Positions 13,134 through 25,631 are shown, counted from the stretch's first letter. The stretch is DNA of 64,000 bases from Aptenodytes patagonicus (GCF_965638725.1 NC_134950.1:32116932-32180931), one strand, 5' to 3'. Program-made: numbers and translations. Notes: generated by a model from the letters alone, not told the origin.

Positions 13134-16100
13134 ACGGGAAACCGCTTTCTCCCTTCAGAGTAAGTTTCATCACTAACATTTTCAGTGTCAGTATTTAACA
13201 TGCACTAAAACGTTACATTCTCCTCCTTTGTTTTTTTCATAGGAAGAGCTTCCCAGAATACATTTTATCTTCTGTTCATCTCTGCTTTTAATCTTGTAGC
13301 CATCAAGGAAAAGTTTAACACACATGTCATTTTACTTAGAGTTTTTACATTAATTTCCTCTCTGGGCATATGAATAAAACCAAGACTCAGCCGTTTCTGC
13401 AGGAGGGGACAACCTGAAGTTCAACATTTCTGAACAGTACTACACGGACAACCTGTGCAAAGTGATCGAAAATGGTTATCTCAGGGAAACTGAAATCCTC
13501 TGAAAATGCTTTTGTCTCTCTGTATGGGCTATGAGGGATCCTAGACAACCACCTCAAACATAAATTTAGATGGCTAAACATGGAAGAAGCAGCCTTGTCC
13601 CCAAGTAGGTATTGAAAGACATTCCACTGAGACGAGTCTAGACCAGATCACACGAGCCTAGTCCGCAAAAAGGACAAGTTTCCCTACCACTGTACATGAC
13701 TCACTTAACCCATATTAACTACAGTTTTCTCTCTGCAGTGAATCTCCAACCACTGCTTAGTCTCTGGTATCAGTTGGGAGGTATCGAACCTAGCAAACGT
13801 TTTTGGTGGTGTAAATATCTAACAGGAACAAGAATGAAACAATCAGTTCATTGCACATAGACCACTGAACAGTCTTCTGGCAGTAATGACTTCAACCCAT
13901 GACTGACATGGCTGGAAAAGGACTAATGACTTAGATAAGAAAGACTCTTTAAGACATTGGCAATCTTTTTGCCCTCTACTTGCCCCCGCTACAATCTTTC
14001 TAAAACTTTAATCAGGGAAGGAGGTTAAGGAAAGATGGCTTGTAATGCAGTATCGGATACAGTGCTTCAAAAACTTCCGCTTTTAACCACATTTCATTTT
14101 TAATAGTCATATCCGAGATTATTTATTTTTCAGACAGCAGCTTAAGTCATTTGAACAACTTTGTGACCAATTTCCTTTACCCCATTTCTTCAGACATTTG
14201 CAGTAATTTCATAGGCACCAGCTCTTTACATTATTTTCTAGCTCATCACTTTTACTATCATTTTGACTCAGAGCTCATTTCTTTGATGTATAATAATTTG
14301 TTGTGAGAACACAGGATATCAAAGGACAGAAATATCTTCATCATCTAATGTGCAGCATGATCTACGTGTCAGAAAGAAATGGTAAGGTTATTATTTATGC
14401 TTCCTCTCAACCATCTCTCTTACACAAAAGTCAGATTGCTACCATTCAAATTACAGCACACAATTCATTTCACACCAAAGAAACTCCCTTTAATAACAGG
14501 CAAGGAGAATTCGTACACTGAGCTTTGTGGTGTAAAATCCTGTATTCTACATTGTACGGAGTAAGAGAAGTCCAGCTCCCTTTGTCACATGATTGTTCAC
14601 TGCTTTTTAGATTAATCTGTAACATCATCCAGAACGTAAGATTTGGGTCCTGCATGTAAAATCTCTGCTATTTCTCTTTTTCTTGCTCTGGTTTATTTTT
14701 GCTCTTTCCTACTTCTCTTTTCCTCTTTGGTGTGAAAGAAATCTGATTTAGCCAACCAAGACAGAACCTCTTCTCATTTCATTGTCAACTCACAACCTGA
14801 AAGGTGGCTGATGCAGGTTTGCTGGGTCTTGGGCTGGATGCATAGATGGCATAGTGTGCCTGTCATTCCAACTCGTGAAGCTGCAAGCTAAAAATCAGCA
14901 CCAACAATAAAAAGTGCAATGTCAGCTTTTGTTGTTCTCTCCCCTTTTGTATCTATGTCTTGTTTTGTTCCCAGCAAAGCCATATGGGAACATAAACTTA
15001 AGAAAAGCAATAGCTTTAATCCACCTCAAATAAATTTTTCTTTTTCCAAAAAGACATTTGATAAAGTCTTTAATACCAGCTATAATATAGTTTAACAGGA
15101 GGAATAACTTCCTTCTAAAATCTTTTTATATATAAAGGAAAGCAATTAGGGGATGCTGGTGAAATGAAAACTTTTTACCTTTCACTGTATTACGTATTTT
15201 TATAGTTACAGGTTTTATTTTAAAATGTATACTTCAAAACCTCACTTAAATTACATTTCAAATGCTCTAACTACTTTTCTTCTTTTTTCTGTATCTCGAT
15301 TAAAAGATTAAAACAATTTTCAGTGGCAATTGTGGACTCAGTGGACTTAGTAGGCCAAGGTCTTCATGCTGAAACTCCAAGTCCTTAATATCGTACAGTG
15401 AGAGAGTCAGGCTAACACATCAGACCATTTAGGAACACTTATTCCATTGAAGTTAACACCATCAAAATTAAATTGATGGTGTTTTTAAATTATGCAGGTA
15501 GTATGCATTTGTGGGGATATGGGTATTCATGCCTGTAGTGACAAAAGGCAATACTGATTTCTTATTAAAAAATGTCCATTTTAATATTGACTTTGTTCCG
15601 TCATATACTGTATCTCCTTAGAAATATCTGTGACAGTTCTGACAGCAAAACTCCACCTGATATTTGCTTACCTTTCTTATAACCACCCTCATGTTTCCCG
15701 TCTCACCCTACACTTGCAATGCCTGATGTCTCCATTACCTCCGGCCACAGCAATGTATTCATTCAAAAGGCATCCTAAAAATTGCCTTCCTCCTCGGCGC
15801 ATAAAAGACATTATTCACTCATCCAACTGTCTAATTTTCCCCTTCATTTATTGAGTTTTTGGGAATGCTGCAATATGCTAGTGATCGGTTGTGTCCAGGT
15901 TTCTAGGTGAAATGACATTTCAGGTGTCTATTACTACCTCTAAGCTGTGAGCTGTACCTGGGAGCTCTTCCCCAGCCTTGGGTGAGGGTGCGAGATGTGG
16001 CTGTGTCCTGCCGGCAGGCTGGGACCATCCCACCCTCTGCTTCCCTCCCATACCTTACATTCACTGGGAAATAAGACACACGGGCAGTTCAAAAGGAAGG

Positions 16101-18292
16101 GGTGGGCATTCCAGATGCTGGGACCGTGTCCGGATGACAGTGAGACAAGTAGTGCAGAACACACTGCACGGTGGACTTGCCTCTCAGTTTCTGCGATTAG
16201 GCGTTTCCTACCACACTCAGTGAAACTTGCTGCAGCTGAGATTGGCTGAAGCATTCCCACTAGAGCTCATCTCTCCTAAAAGAGCCTTTGCTCCATGTAA
16301 TCATCCATCACGATAAATACTGTTTGATAATAAAAAATTCTATGTCAAGGCCTAAAATGAGTAAGTGATTGATCTTCATGTGATAACCCTTGTTCTCTCT
16401 TATCAACCTGTGCCTGAAATATTTGTTATCATCGCTTGTTTCATCCTGTTCAATATAAAGTTACAAATCCATCCAGAAAATAATGTTTTTCTATGCGTCT
16501 GCAAATGTTTAGCACACTTCTGGGCTCTGCAAGATAGCAATAATAATAATCACTAAACAGTAGCCTCTGGCCCTAGAGTAGCCTGCAAATGTTAATGCTA
16601 AATTAACATGTCAGTGTGCAACATACTCTTGAATTGCAATTCACAAGGCAGAGTTGAAATAGAAAAAGACTAAAACGCTAAATAAACAGAAAGCAATAGA
16701 TGGAGTCTTTCTAAAGGACAGAGATTTTTTTCTTCTTCAAAGCCAAAAGTCCAAATTATCTGGTGTTTTTTACCATAAATGAAATATATTATTGTATAAT
16801 ATTAATCTAAAAACAACTAACTACATGTTGCTACTTCACAAGAAAAGGGTAAGAGTATGATTCTATCCAACTTTACATGCAAGAATGTCAAGTATAGCAG
16901 TATTTCAAAGTCCACCTCTAACAGAGAAGGAAACACTGCTTGAATTTTGGCTAGCTGAACACAAGCTGAGCACAATGCAAAAGCTCACTTAAGTGTGGCA
17001 GTACCGAACACTGCCACCCTGGCACTTACTGAAGCACCGGGTGTGCTCATTTCCATATCAATGCACCACATGTTTCTCCAAGACAAAGCTGTTTCACACC
17101 ACTGCTGCTATTTGAACTTTGGAAATAAATGGAAAGGTTTCTGTATTATTGTTAAAAACAATGAAACTCACATCCTTTGTGCACAGGATACAGTTAATGA
17201 ACACTGCCCTTTATAGGGCTGTATTAGTGACTGCGTGCAGAAGGAGCACATTGTAACAGAGCTGTGTTGTGCCAGAAAGACAAGCATCGCTTTAAATTCA
17301 GAACACAGGGTTGTGCAAGTAATAGGGATGCCTTCCAGATTTAGAAGATTATATTCACTGTAACTTTGTTAGCTTGCCTAATGAGCCTATGCAAAACCTG
17401 GGAATTGACAGTAAAGTGAAATTGAAATGGTTTATCCAAGGTCACACAGAAACCCCTGAAACAACAGCCTGTCCCACTTGTGTGTCTGTTCATGTTTTAA
17501 CAAGACCAAGTTTCTTCTTTACCCCACAGAGAAAGAAATACTTTTGAGACATCTCACAAATCAATATTAAAATACAATGTGCCACACAAAACAGTAAGCT
17601 GTAGAGCATTAGGAGGGAAAACCAAAACCTTCTACAGAGGCCAAATCAAAGGACCAGAAGCTTTGCCATGTCAAATTACAACGCAGGGTACCATTGTGTC
17701 CAAAAGGTTATTGCTGGGCAAGAACCACCTCTTCCCCGCAAGGAAAGTGAGCGAATGTTTCAATGATGTAAAACAAAGAACATTTAAAACCATTTCTTCT
17801 AGCTAAGAGCAAACTAATCATTTTTAAACTTGAAGCTTCGAATGCATGTAATGAAGTCGTCATTGCACATGAATACGACTCCTCAATCAAAATGCCTGAA
17901 ACCTCTGTCATAATAATTTTATCTAGATTGAAAAGAAACCATGTAGTCTACTATTCAATTAACAACAATTCTTTATTCTCTACTCCCTGGGTTTTCCTTA
18001 CAATGTTCTTTTCTTTTCACGTTGATTAGAGGGAGGAAAAAAGAAGAAAAGAAGAAAAAAAAAAACCTTATTAAGAAAAAAAGTATCAGAAAGTACATTC
18101 AAAGATTACCTGTCAACTTGCTACAAGTTGAATTTTATTTTATCACCCAACAGCAAACAAGGAGAACAAATTTTGCTCCCATGCTCTTTGAAGAGTAGAT
18201 GCTTTCAGATGCTTTTAAGAAAACAGAAATAGAAACTGTGTCTGGTATCTTTTTGTTCTGCAGTAACAGCAGGATGACAGGCCTCTAAGCTC
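13134..18292. other. Non-genic sequence between MIR-like fossil and reverse CR1
   Basis: No protein-coding gene or RNA gene is recognisable. A somewhat GC-richer patch at about 15950-16230 carries overlapping open frames on both strands (81-106 codons) without any motif I recognise. A purine-only tract lies at 18028-18065. The rest is AT-rich sequence with scattered short homopolymers. Confidence 0.45.
18028..18065 (+). repeat. 38-bp purine-only tract
   Basis: An uninterrupted A/G run made of GAAAA/GAAGAAAA-like units ends in poly-A. A pyrimidine-rich stretch lies just upstream. Such tracts are common simple repeats and can adopt triplex or slipped structures, but nothing here shows a role. 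Confidence 0.7.
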
Positions 18293-19805
18293 ACAGAATC
18301 ACAGAAGGGTTGAAGTTGCAAGGGACCTCTCAAGATTGTCTAGTCCAGCCCCTGATTAAAGCCGGGTCAGCTAGAGCAGGTTGTTCAGGGCTGTGTCCAG
18401 TCAGGTTTTAAATATCATCAAGCAACTACCTCTCTGGGCAACCTATTCCAGTGTCTGATCACCCTCACAGTAAAATGTTCTTTCTTATGTCCAGATGGAA
18501 TTTTCTGTATATCCGTTTGTGCCCTCTGACTCTTATCCTGTCACTGGACACCACTGAGAAAAGCCTGGCTCCAACTTCTTTGCACCCTCCCATCAGCTAT
18601 TTCTGCACGTGGATAAGACACCCCTGAACCTTCTCTCCTCCAGGCTGATCAATCCCAGCTCTCTCAGCTTCTCCTCATTGTCAGATGCTCCAAGCCTGCA
18701 ATCATCATCATGGCCCTTTGCTGTACTTGCTCCAGTACCTCCGCATCTCTCTTGTACTGGGGAGCCCAGACCTGGACACAGCACTCCAGATGTTACTCAC
18801 CAGTGCTAAGCAAAGGGGAAGGATCACCTCCCTCAGCCTGCTGGCCATACTCCTCCTAATGCAGCCCAGGATACCAATTCACCTTCTTCGCCGGAAGGGC
18901 ACATTGCTGTTCATGTTCAGCTTGGTGTCCACCAGGACCCCCAGGGCCTCTTCTGCAAAGCTGCTTTCCAGCGGGTTGGTTCCCAGCCTGTACTGGTTAT
19001 CCCATGGGGTTATGCCTCCCCAGGGGCAGGACTTTGCATTTCCCTTTGTTGAACTTCATGAGACTCCTAACAGCCCATTTCTCCAGCCTGTCGAGGTCCC
19101 TCTGAATGGCAGCACAACTACCTGGTATATCAACCACTCCTCAGTTTTGTATTGTCCACAAACCTGATGAAGGTGTACTCTGTGCCATCATCAAGGTCAT
19201 TAATGAAGATGTTACTTCATCGGTTTATCTGTCAGGATGTTACATGAGACAGTGTCAAAAGCCTTAACTAAGTCAAGATAAACAACTTCCACTGCTCTTC
19301 CTGAACCCACCAAGCAAGTCATCTCATCACAGGAAGTTATCAGGTTGGTCAGACACGATTTTCCCTTCCTAACTGCTACTCTTGATCACCTTTTTGTCCT
19401 TCATGTTCAGAAACAGTTTCCTGAATTATTTGCTCCATCACCTTCTCAGGGATTAACAGTAGGCCTGTAGCTCCCCAGATCTGCCTCTTGTCATTCTTGA
19501 AATAGGAAGTGACATCTTCTTTCTGCCAGTCCTCAGGAACCTCCCCCAACCTCCATGACCTTTCAAAGATGATCGAGTGGCCTTGCAGTGACATTGGCCC
19601 ACTCCCTCAACATTCATGGGCATATCCCACCAGGTCACTGGACTTCCATATGTCCAATTTGTTTAAATGTTTCCCAATATAATCCTCTTTCACCAAGGTA
19701 AATCTGCCTTGCTCCAAACTTTCCCACTGATCACAGGGGACTGAGAGTCCCTGAAAGTTGATTTTACCAGTAAAGACCAAGGCAAAGAAGGCAGGGAAAG
19801 CCGGA
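18293..19805 (-). mobile_element. Older CR1 LINE fragment, reverse orientation, internally deleted
   Basis: On the + strand the left end starts ACAGAATCACAGAA, the reverse complement of a CR1 3' terminus. It continues with antisense CR1 (blocks equivalent to [13 protein letters not shown] and to the RT segment GEVPEDWQKEDV...) up to about 19805. Between about 19210 and 19240 the sequence jumps from one RT-region block to one that lies well upstream in the element, so a couple of hundred bases seem to be missing. Many stops and indels on the coding (minus) strand show that it is old. The + strand open frame at 18685-19167 is an antisense artefact of this element. Confidence 0.93.
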
Positions 19806-21287
19806 CCCCAGTGGAATATCATAAAGTGTACCTATTGTCAAAATTACTTATTTTGTTCATTTTTCAGAGGGTAGCCAGATGTCAATGAGTCTTTAGTTGT
19901 CAATTTCTAGGACAATTTTGCCCAAGCATCAATACAATCAATTATCAGAATACTTCCGTATATTCTTATTTATTAATGACACATCATTATTAGCAGTTGG
20001 TAATCGTAATTACTTGTGTATTTTAAAGCCAAGGCAAGATATACCTAGCTAGGACAGGGGCTGAAAATGCTGATGGTGAGGAAAAAAGGAAGGAAGGACA
20101 CAATTTGCTAGGGATCTGGATACCTGCCACAGAACAGCAGCGAATGTTATAACTCTCATATTATTTCAAAATCCACGCTTATAGTTCATTCATCTGAAAA
20201 TACTGGCCATAACACCTGCGAGCTTCTCTACCCAAAAGCAGTCCCTGAGAGACAAAAATTCTCTATAACTCAAAGCAGACCTAGCCTCTGACAGGCAGGA
20301 ATTTTTTAACTCCTTAGAGGCTGCTGCTTCTGCTTTCTTACTTAAGGACTCCCATCTAAGAGAGAAGCATAACAAGCATAACTGAATAGAAAGCTGGTAA
20401 GTCCCATTTGTAGCTCAGTGAATTGCCAGAATAATACACAGAAGCTGAACTATACCTGTGAATCTGGTATTCCACAAAAAGTCTATTAAGTCTATTTTTA
20501 TTCCATAAAAAGTCTGTTATCAGGATACCACCACATAAAGTTTATGGCAAGCATCAGAAGATAATATATAGATGTTACCAGGCTGAGAGTAATCAGTTAA
20601 GAGACAAAGGGCCAATCTGTATCCCACACCTGAGTGTTTTGGACAAGGGTCAAGTCTGAAATTCAAAACCTGAGCTAGAACAAAGTCCTAGAAACCATAA
20701 AAGATCTAGAGCTAACGAAGAACTGGACTTTGGGAGAGCCTAGTCCTCAGCATGCTACTTCAAACTCTGAACAAGGAGTGCAGGCTTCCAGGAGCCTATA
20801 CTGCACAAGCGAGATCCCTCATGATGATTTCAAAGTAAGTTTGAACATAGCCAGCCACAGAGCAGTGAATCACAGAAAGTCAGACCAAACCTGCAAAGAG
20901 CCAGACAGCAACGGAGTTTAAATCCCATCTCTTACCTTTCCCTCAGTCCTTTTTGACCACTGGATATCTGAAACTGTGTAGTACAACCTCCCAAGGGCAG
21001 GAGGTCTCAGAGGGTATGTATAAAAGGTCAACTTTTTCAGCCCTTTAAAAGCCAAGGGCCCTCTGAACATGTGCTGAAGTAGCATCTCACAGACATAGAA
21101 AGTATTAAAATACAACATACACACACACACACACTGATACAGTATCTATGAAGTGGAGACACATTAGAATGACAGGGCAACAGGATCTGGATGCCCGTAT
21201 TTTATGAAATTCCCAGTTTCAATGCTTATGCCTACTTTCAAAATATCCAGCTGTACTTTTTTAATGTTGTGTAGTTTTTGAACCTGG
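19806..21287. other. Non-genic sequence between two CR1 copies
   Basis: I see no gene. The stretch contains a short CA dinucleotide tract near 21117 and otherwise unremarkable AT-rich sequence with short open frames that lack recognisable similarity. Confidence 0.5.
21117..21134. repeat. (AC)n microsatellite
   Basis: About nine uninterrupted AC units. This is a short simple repeat, likely polymorphic in length, with no other evident role. Confidence 0.85.
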
Positions 21288-21822
21288 AAGGAGACCCCAC
21301 CTGGAGCACTGTGTCCAGCTCCGCGGTCCCCAGCACAAGAAAGACATGGACCTGTTAACACGGGTCCAGAGGAGGTCCACAAAAATGATCAGAGGGCTGG
21401 AACACCTCTCCTATGAAGAAAGGCTGAGAGAGTTGGGGTTGTTCAGCCTGGAGAAGAGAAGGCTCCAGGGAGTCCTTATTGTGGCCTTTCAATACTTAAA
21501 GGGGGCTTATAAGAAAGATGGGGACAGACTTTTTACCAGGGCCTGTAATGATAGGCCAAGGGGCAATGGTTTTAAACTGAAAGACAGTAGGTTTAGATGG
21601 GACATAAGGAAGAAATGTTGTATGATGAGGGTGGTGAGACACCAGAAGAGGTTGCCCTGAGAAGCTGTGGATGCCCCATCCCTGGAAGCGTTCAAGGTCA
21701 GGTTGGGTGGGACTTTGAGCAACCTAACCTAGTGAAAGATGTCCCTGTCCACGGCAAGGGGGTTGGACTAGATGATCTTTGAAGGTGCCTTCCAACCCAA
21801 ACCATTATAGGATTCTAGAATT
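21288..21822 (+). mobile_element. CR1 LINE 3' fragment, forward orientation
   Basis: The sequence opens inside the CR1 C-terminal coding region (GGAGACCCCACCTGGAGCACTG), carries the block [16 protein letters not shown] and the downstream DSRFRWDIRKK segment, and ends with the CR1 3' UTR (GGACTAGATGATCTTTGAAGG, then CCTTCCAACCCAAACCATT and a decayed ATTCT terminus). It is a 5'-truncated copy of about 535 bp. The reading frame is broken by a stop near 21658, so it encodes nothing useful. Confidence 0.94.
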
Positions 21823-21955
21823 ACAGAAATTATTGCCTTTAGGAGAAACTCCATGCTGAAGACTCTACAGCTGAGAAAAAAAATTGGCTTTTTTTGTCAG
21901 AAAACAAACATCCTCCTAGTCACAGATTTCACAGTATCCTGAGAGAGAAAGGCCC

Positions 21956-22059
21956 AAATCCCATTAAAATATAACGGGACTGAATGCCTAAATTCTTCTA
22001 AAATACAGTGGAATTCGAGTGCCTACATCCAATTAAAATGTAATGAGATTTGAGTGCCT
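21956..22059 (+). repeat. Three 34-35 bp diverged tandem units
   Basis: Three consecutive units of 34, 35 and 35 bp occupy 21956-21989, 21990-22024 and 22025-22059. Each has the pattern A(A/C)AT(C/T)C...TAAAAT...G...GA...GCCT. A fourth unit seems to start at 22060 (AAATCCCATAA) and then diverges. The shared ends GAGTGCCT/GAATGCCT make the periodicity clear. I cannot place it in a named family. It lies between the forward CR1 and the first LTR. Confidence 0.75.
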
Positions 22060-22492
22060 AAATCCCATAACCTGATTGAAAATCTACCCTCAGTGTTTCA
22101 CATGATCATGAGGGCAGGTGGGGCTTTGAAAACATACCGCATTATGCCTCAACTAGCACAGCAGAAGCTACATTTAATTCAATAACCGATTATCTCCGAG
22201 TTCTCACCTGTAGGATTATTTGTATTTTTTTACAACAGAAGATGGAATTGCTGGACCACTAGTGTTACACAATTAGTAGTTCCTGCATTCTTCTTCCCAG
22301 CAGAGAAAGTTCTGGGAAGTTCACAGAGGTTGCTTAAAGTTCTTTTACGTTAATAGGCTTTTCTGATTCTGCAAGCCCTAGCCCCTAAACAAGGTTAAAT
22401 CAAGCTAGCTAACCAGATAGCATTGGCAAAAATCATGTCTTTGGCACAAAGGGTTATGATGGCCTGACAGATTTTGATCAGGCCTATGATAT

Positions 22493-23056
22493 TGTCCTGG
22501 TTTCAGCAGGGATAGAGTTAATTTCCTTCCTAGTAGCCTGTATGGTGCTGTGTTTTGGATTTAGGATGAGAACAATGTTGATAACACACCAATGTTTTAG
22601 TTGTTGCTAAGCAGTGCTTACACTAGCCAGGGACTTTTCAGCTTCCCATGCTCTGCCGACTGAGAAGGCTGGAGGTGCACAAGAAGCTGGGAGGGGGCAC
22701 AGCCAGGACAGCTGACCCAAACTGGCCAAAGGGACATTCCATACCATGTGACGTCATGCTCAGTACATAAACTGGGGAAAGCTGGCCGGGGGGGCCGCTG
22801 CTCAGGGACTGGCTGGGCATCGGTCGGCGGGTGGTGAGCAATTGTACTGTGCATCACTTGCTTTGTGTATTATTATTACTACATTATTATTGTTGTTGTT
22901 ATTATTTTATTTCAAGTATTAAACTGTTTTTATCTCAACCCATGAGTTTTTCTTACTTCTACTCTTCCAATTCTCTCCCCTATCCCACCGGGGAGGGGGG
23001 GGAGTGAGCGAGCGGCTGTGTGGTGCTCAGTTGCCAACTGAGGTTAAACCACGACA
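22493..23056 (+). mobile_element. Solo LTR of an avian endogenous retrovirus, copy 1
   Basis: The element starts TGTCCTGGTTTC and ends AAACCACGACA, giving the TG...CA LTR ends with short inverted similarity. Flanks are GATAT and AATAT, a 5-bp target duplication with one mismatch. Inside are a CRE-like TGACGTCA (22749-22756), a TATA-like TACATAAA just downstream, and ATTAAA (22918-22923), the expected U3-R-U5 order. No retroviral coding sequence flanks it, so it is a solo LTR left by recombination between the two LTRs of a provirus. The 5-bp duplication fits an ERVL-type (class III) origin, but I cannot confirm the family. Open frames inside it (for example 22618-22857 minus) are artefacts. 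Confidence 0.88.
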
Positions 23057-23112
23057 AATATATATACCAATCCTCTGGAAAACCAAATAACTAGTAGATG
23101 GAGGCAGAACAT

Positions 23113-23180
23113 GAGAGAGTTGGGGTTGTTCAGCCTGGAGAAGAGAAGGCTCTGTGGAGACCTTATCGCGGTCTGGTACC
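23113..23180 (+). mobile_element. CR1 internal scrap, truncated at both ends
   Basis: About 68 bp match the CR1 segment encoding [13 protein letters not shown] (GAGAGAGTTGGGGTTGTTCA and following), also present in the copy at 21288-21822. Neither the CR1 3' end nor further coding sequence is present, so this is not a normal 5'-truncated insertion. It starts 57 bp after the LTR ends. Confidence 0.85.
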
Positions 23181-25209
23181 AATATGCGCAGAAAAAAACC
23201 AGCAAATACTTTCCAGTCTCTTACACATTTAGTAACTAGTTTTGTCGTCTTTTCGACTCAATACAGGTGAAATGCATGGTATTGCCACAGGGTGGCTCAT
23301 CTAGCCTGCAATGGAAGCCACAGATTTTCAGCTTACACAAGCAGCTGAAGCAAGGCAGTCTCAAAGCTTTATGGATTGCTACAGCCGGAGTACACAGGGA
23401 AGAACTACTATAAAGAGAAAACCAGGAAGGGCACAGACCCAATTTTAATTCACCTTAATCCTGCATAGTTTCTCTCACCCCAGTGAAGCAACAGTCATTC
23501 CTGATAACTCTGTGGGTGGATAGCGCCTTGTGATGTGAAGGCACTGAGCTCACATTCCTCAGCAACCAAAAATCCCACTGTTCTCTTCAAAGGATTTGGG
23601 ATAGCACTCTTGCTTGATCAACTGTGTCATAGTGAAAACTGACCTCACTATCATTGGGGGGGGGGGGAGCTGTTAAAAATGTTATGTTAACCTGTACAAT
23701 AAATGTCATGTCACAAGCTGTTAGGATAGCTGACCAACAGACTGAAAAACATGCATTTATAACTATCAAATGTTTCTAGAAGTGAAAAAAAACTCATTTG
23801 TTTTTAAAAAGTATCTTGGAACAGGTAGAAAACTTCAAAAATAACTATTTAGAGTAAAATTAAAAAAATATATAGAATATACAACTAAATTATTGTAATG
23901 CTTAGACATGTTCAACTGCTATAGAAAAAAAGTGTTCTGAATAACTGGAAGTCTCGTTTCTAGCAGTTTTTTCTCCTCTACCGCTATACGTTAGAGGACA
24001 TTTTCATCTTGAATGAGACAAAGTTTGAAGTTCGTAATAGTTATATGCTCAGCCTATCAGGTTCAGCAGTGCAATTTTCAAAATGCAATTGATTAGATTT
24101 CCTTTGCTTTAATATATGCATTAATATAACACATTTCAAAAATCCAGTGTATTATCTCTTCTGAGTACTACATATTTAAAACAGAATTGGGAATTTAAAG
24201 AGAGAATTAGATCCAAAAAAGTTCCCCGTGGCATGGCTTCTGAACTAGTCATTCACAAATGCTTTTCAAATCTATTAATTCTACTCATGATGAATGCTAC
24301 CTACCCTGCCAAATCTGAGGAAATTGCTTGAAAGACCAACATCCATAAAAACCACTAAGTTCAAAATTAATTCCAAACAGCCCGATGTACTGCTTAAATA
24401 TGACACAGGAAAAAACAAGGAACAAAATTCCCTAAGAAACTAATTCCAGCAGCAGCAGAACTGGTGGTAGCAGTAGCCCCCAGAGCAGTATATACTGACA
24501 AGGGTAATGCAACAGGCCTATGCTACTGTTAGCAATCACAGATGAGATCACCTTACCAGCATAGTTTTGCTACACTATTTGCGTACCCATGCCCTGCAGA
24601 AAGTATCAGGTTTATTATAAACAAGCAGATCAGTTGCGCAGCATTTGAACAAGAGATGCAATATTTTCTGGATGCATCTAACAGCTTCCAGACCTATGAA
24701 CACGAGACAGATGTCGGGCAGCAGTCACAGCTACTGTTCCAGCAGGCTGCTGACACCCTAAAATCCCAAACTGCTCAAGTACCTTCCCGGTAAAAGATCC
24801 AAAGGGAGGAAAAAGTCAATCCCAGAAAACCAGGTGTGTGCTAACCTCCGGACGAAAACTCAACCAAAAGACTTTCTCAGAAAACCTAGGTATCACATTT
24901 TTATGTGATGTATAAAGAATATAAAATATATAAAGAAAATGTACCTTTTAACACAAATTGTGCTGTGTTCCATTTTCTCCAGAACATCGTATTCCTGTTT
25001 AAGTACCTAGGTCACTATGAGATAGCGAGATACTGCTTTATTCCCACTGCTATCTAAGAACAGTCATTTCCGCCCCCTCTCTCCTCCCCACCCCCCGGCA
25101 AATTCACTAATCACTTTTATCCATGAAATTTCACATGGCGCTCCACTACTACACCTGTTACGCTGCCATATGAAAACACCTCGCGGTACAGCAGGACTTT
25201 ATGGCGGTG
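23181..25209. other. Non-genic sequence upstream of the CpG island
   Basis: No gene is recognisable. A run of about twelve G residues lies at 23656-23667. An 83-codon open frame at 24542-24793 on the + strand has an ATG but no motif I recognise and no supporting splice or promoter context, so I do not call it a gene. GC content rises sharply at about 25200. Confidence 0.5.
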
Positions 25210-25574
25210 GTACGTGAAATCACGTTAACACCCCGTACTTGACAGAGCTCCTGGGGCTTCCGCCCCCGGGAGCCAGGAGGGCGAAGACCCGCCGCCCTTC
25301 CCTGCGTGCCCGCGGGCCCTTCCCACCCCGCTCCTTCCTCCCCTTCCCGGCGGGGGCGCCGAGGGCCCGCCCGGCCGAGGGCCAGGCTGACCCCGCCGGG
25401 GGGCCCGCAGCCCTCTCCCCGCTCCCCCTGCGCGGCCGCCCGGAGGCTGGAGGCCCTGGGGACACCCAGGCGGGGAGCCTGCGCGCACCGCCGCAGTGAC
25501 AGCCGCCGCGGAGGCCCAACCGCCCGCAGGGCGCTCCCCCGCTCCCCTCAGCCACGCCCCGCCCCGCCCCGCGG

Positions 25575-25631
25575 AACTACAGGTCCCAGCGGGCACCGCG
25601 ACGCCAAGGAACTACAGCACCCGAAATGCAA
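25575..25631 (+). promoter_or_regulatory. Two ZNF143/THAP11-type motifs
   Basis: ACTACAGGTCCCAGCGGGCA at 25576-25595 matches the ACTACAnnTCCCAGnntGC consensus closely. A second, weaker copy, ACTACAGCACCCGAAATGCA, starts at 25611, 35 bp downstream in the same orientation. Such sites are typical of CpG-island promoters just upstream of transcription starts, where ZNF143 helps position initiation. The assignment is by motif only. Confidence 0.65.

Noticed and set aside
17395..17470. Possible MIR-like block (TTTATCCAAGGTCACACAGAAA)
   Set aside because: Only one short motif resembles MIR; the neighbouring blocks expected in order could not be recognised.
18685..19167. 160-codon + strand open frame
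   Set aside because: It lies entirely inside a reverse-oriented CR1 element and is the antisense of its coding sequence.
24542..24793. 83-codon + strand open frame with ATG upstream of the CpG island
   Set aside because: No known domain, no promoter or splice context, and a length expected by chance in 64 kb of six-frame sequence.
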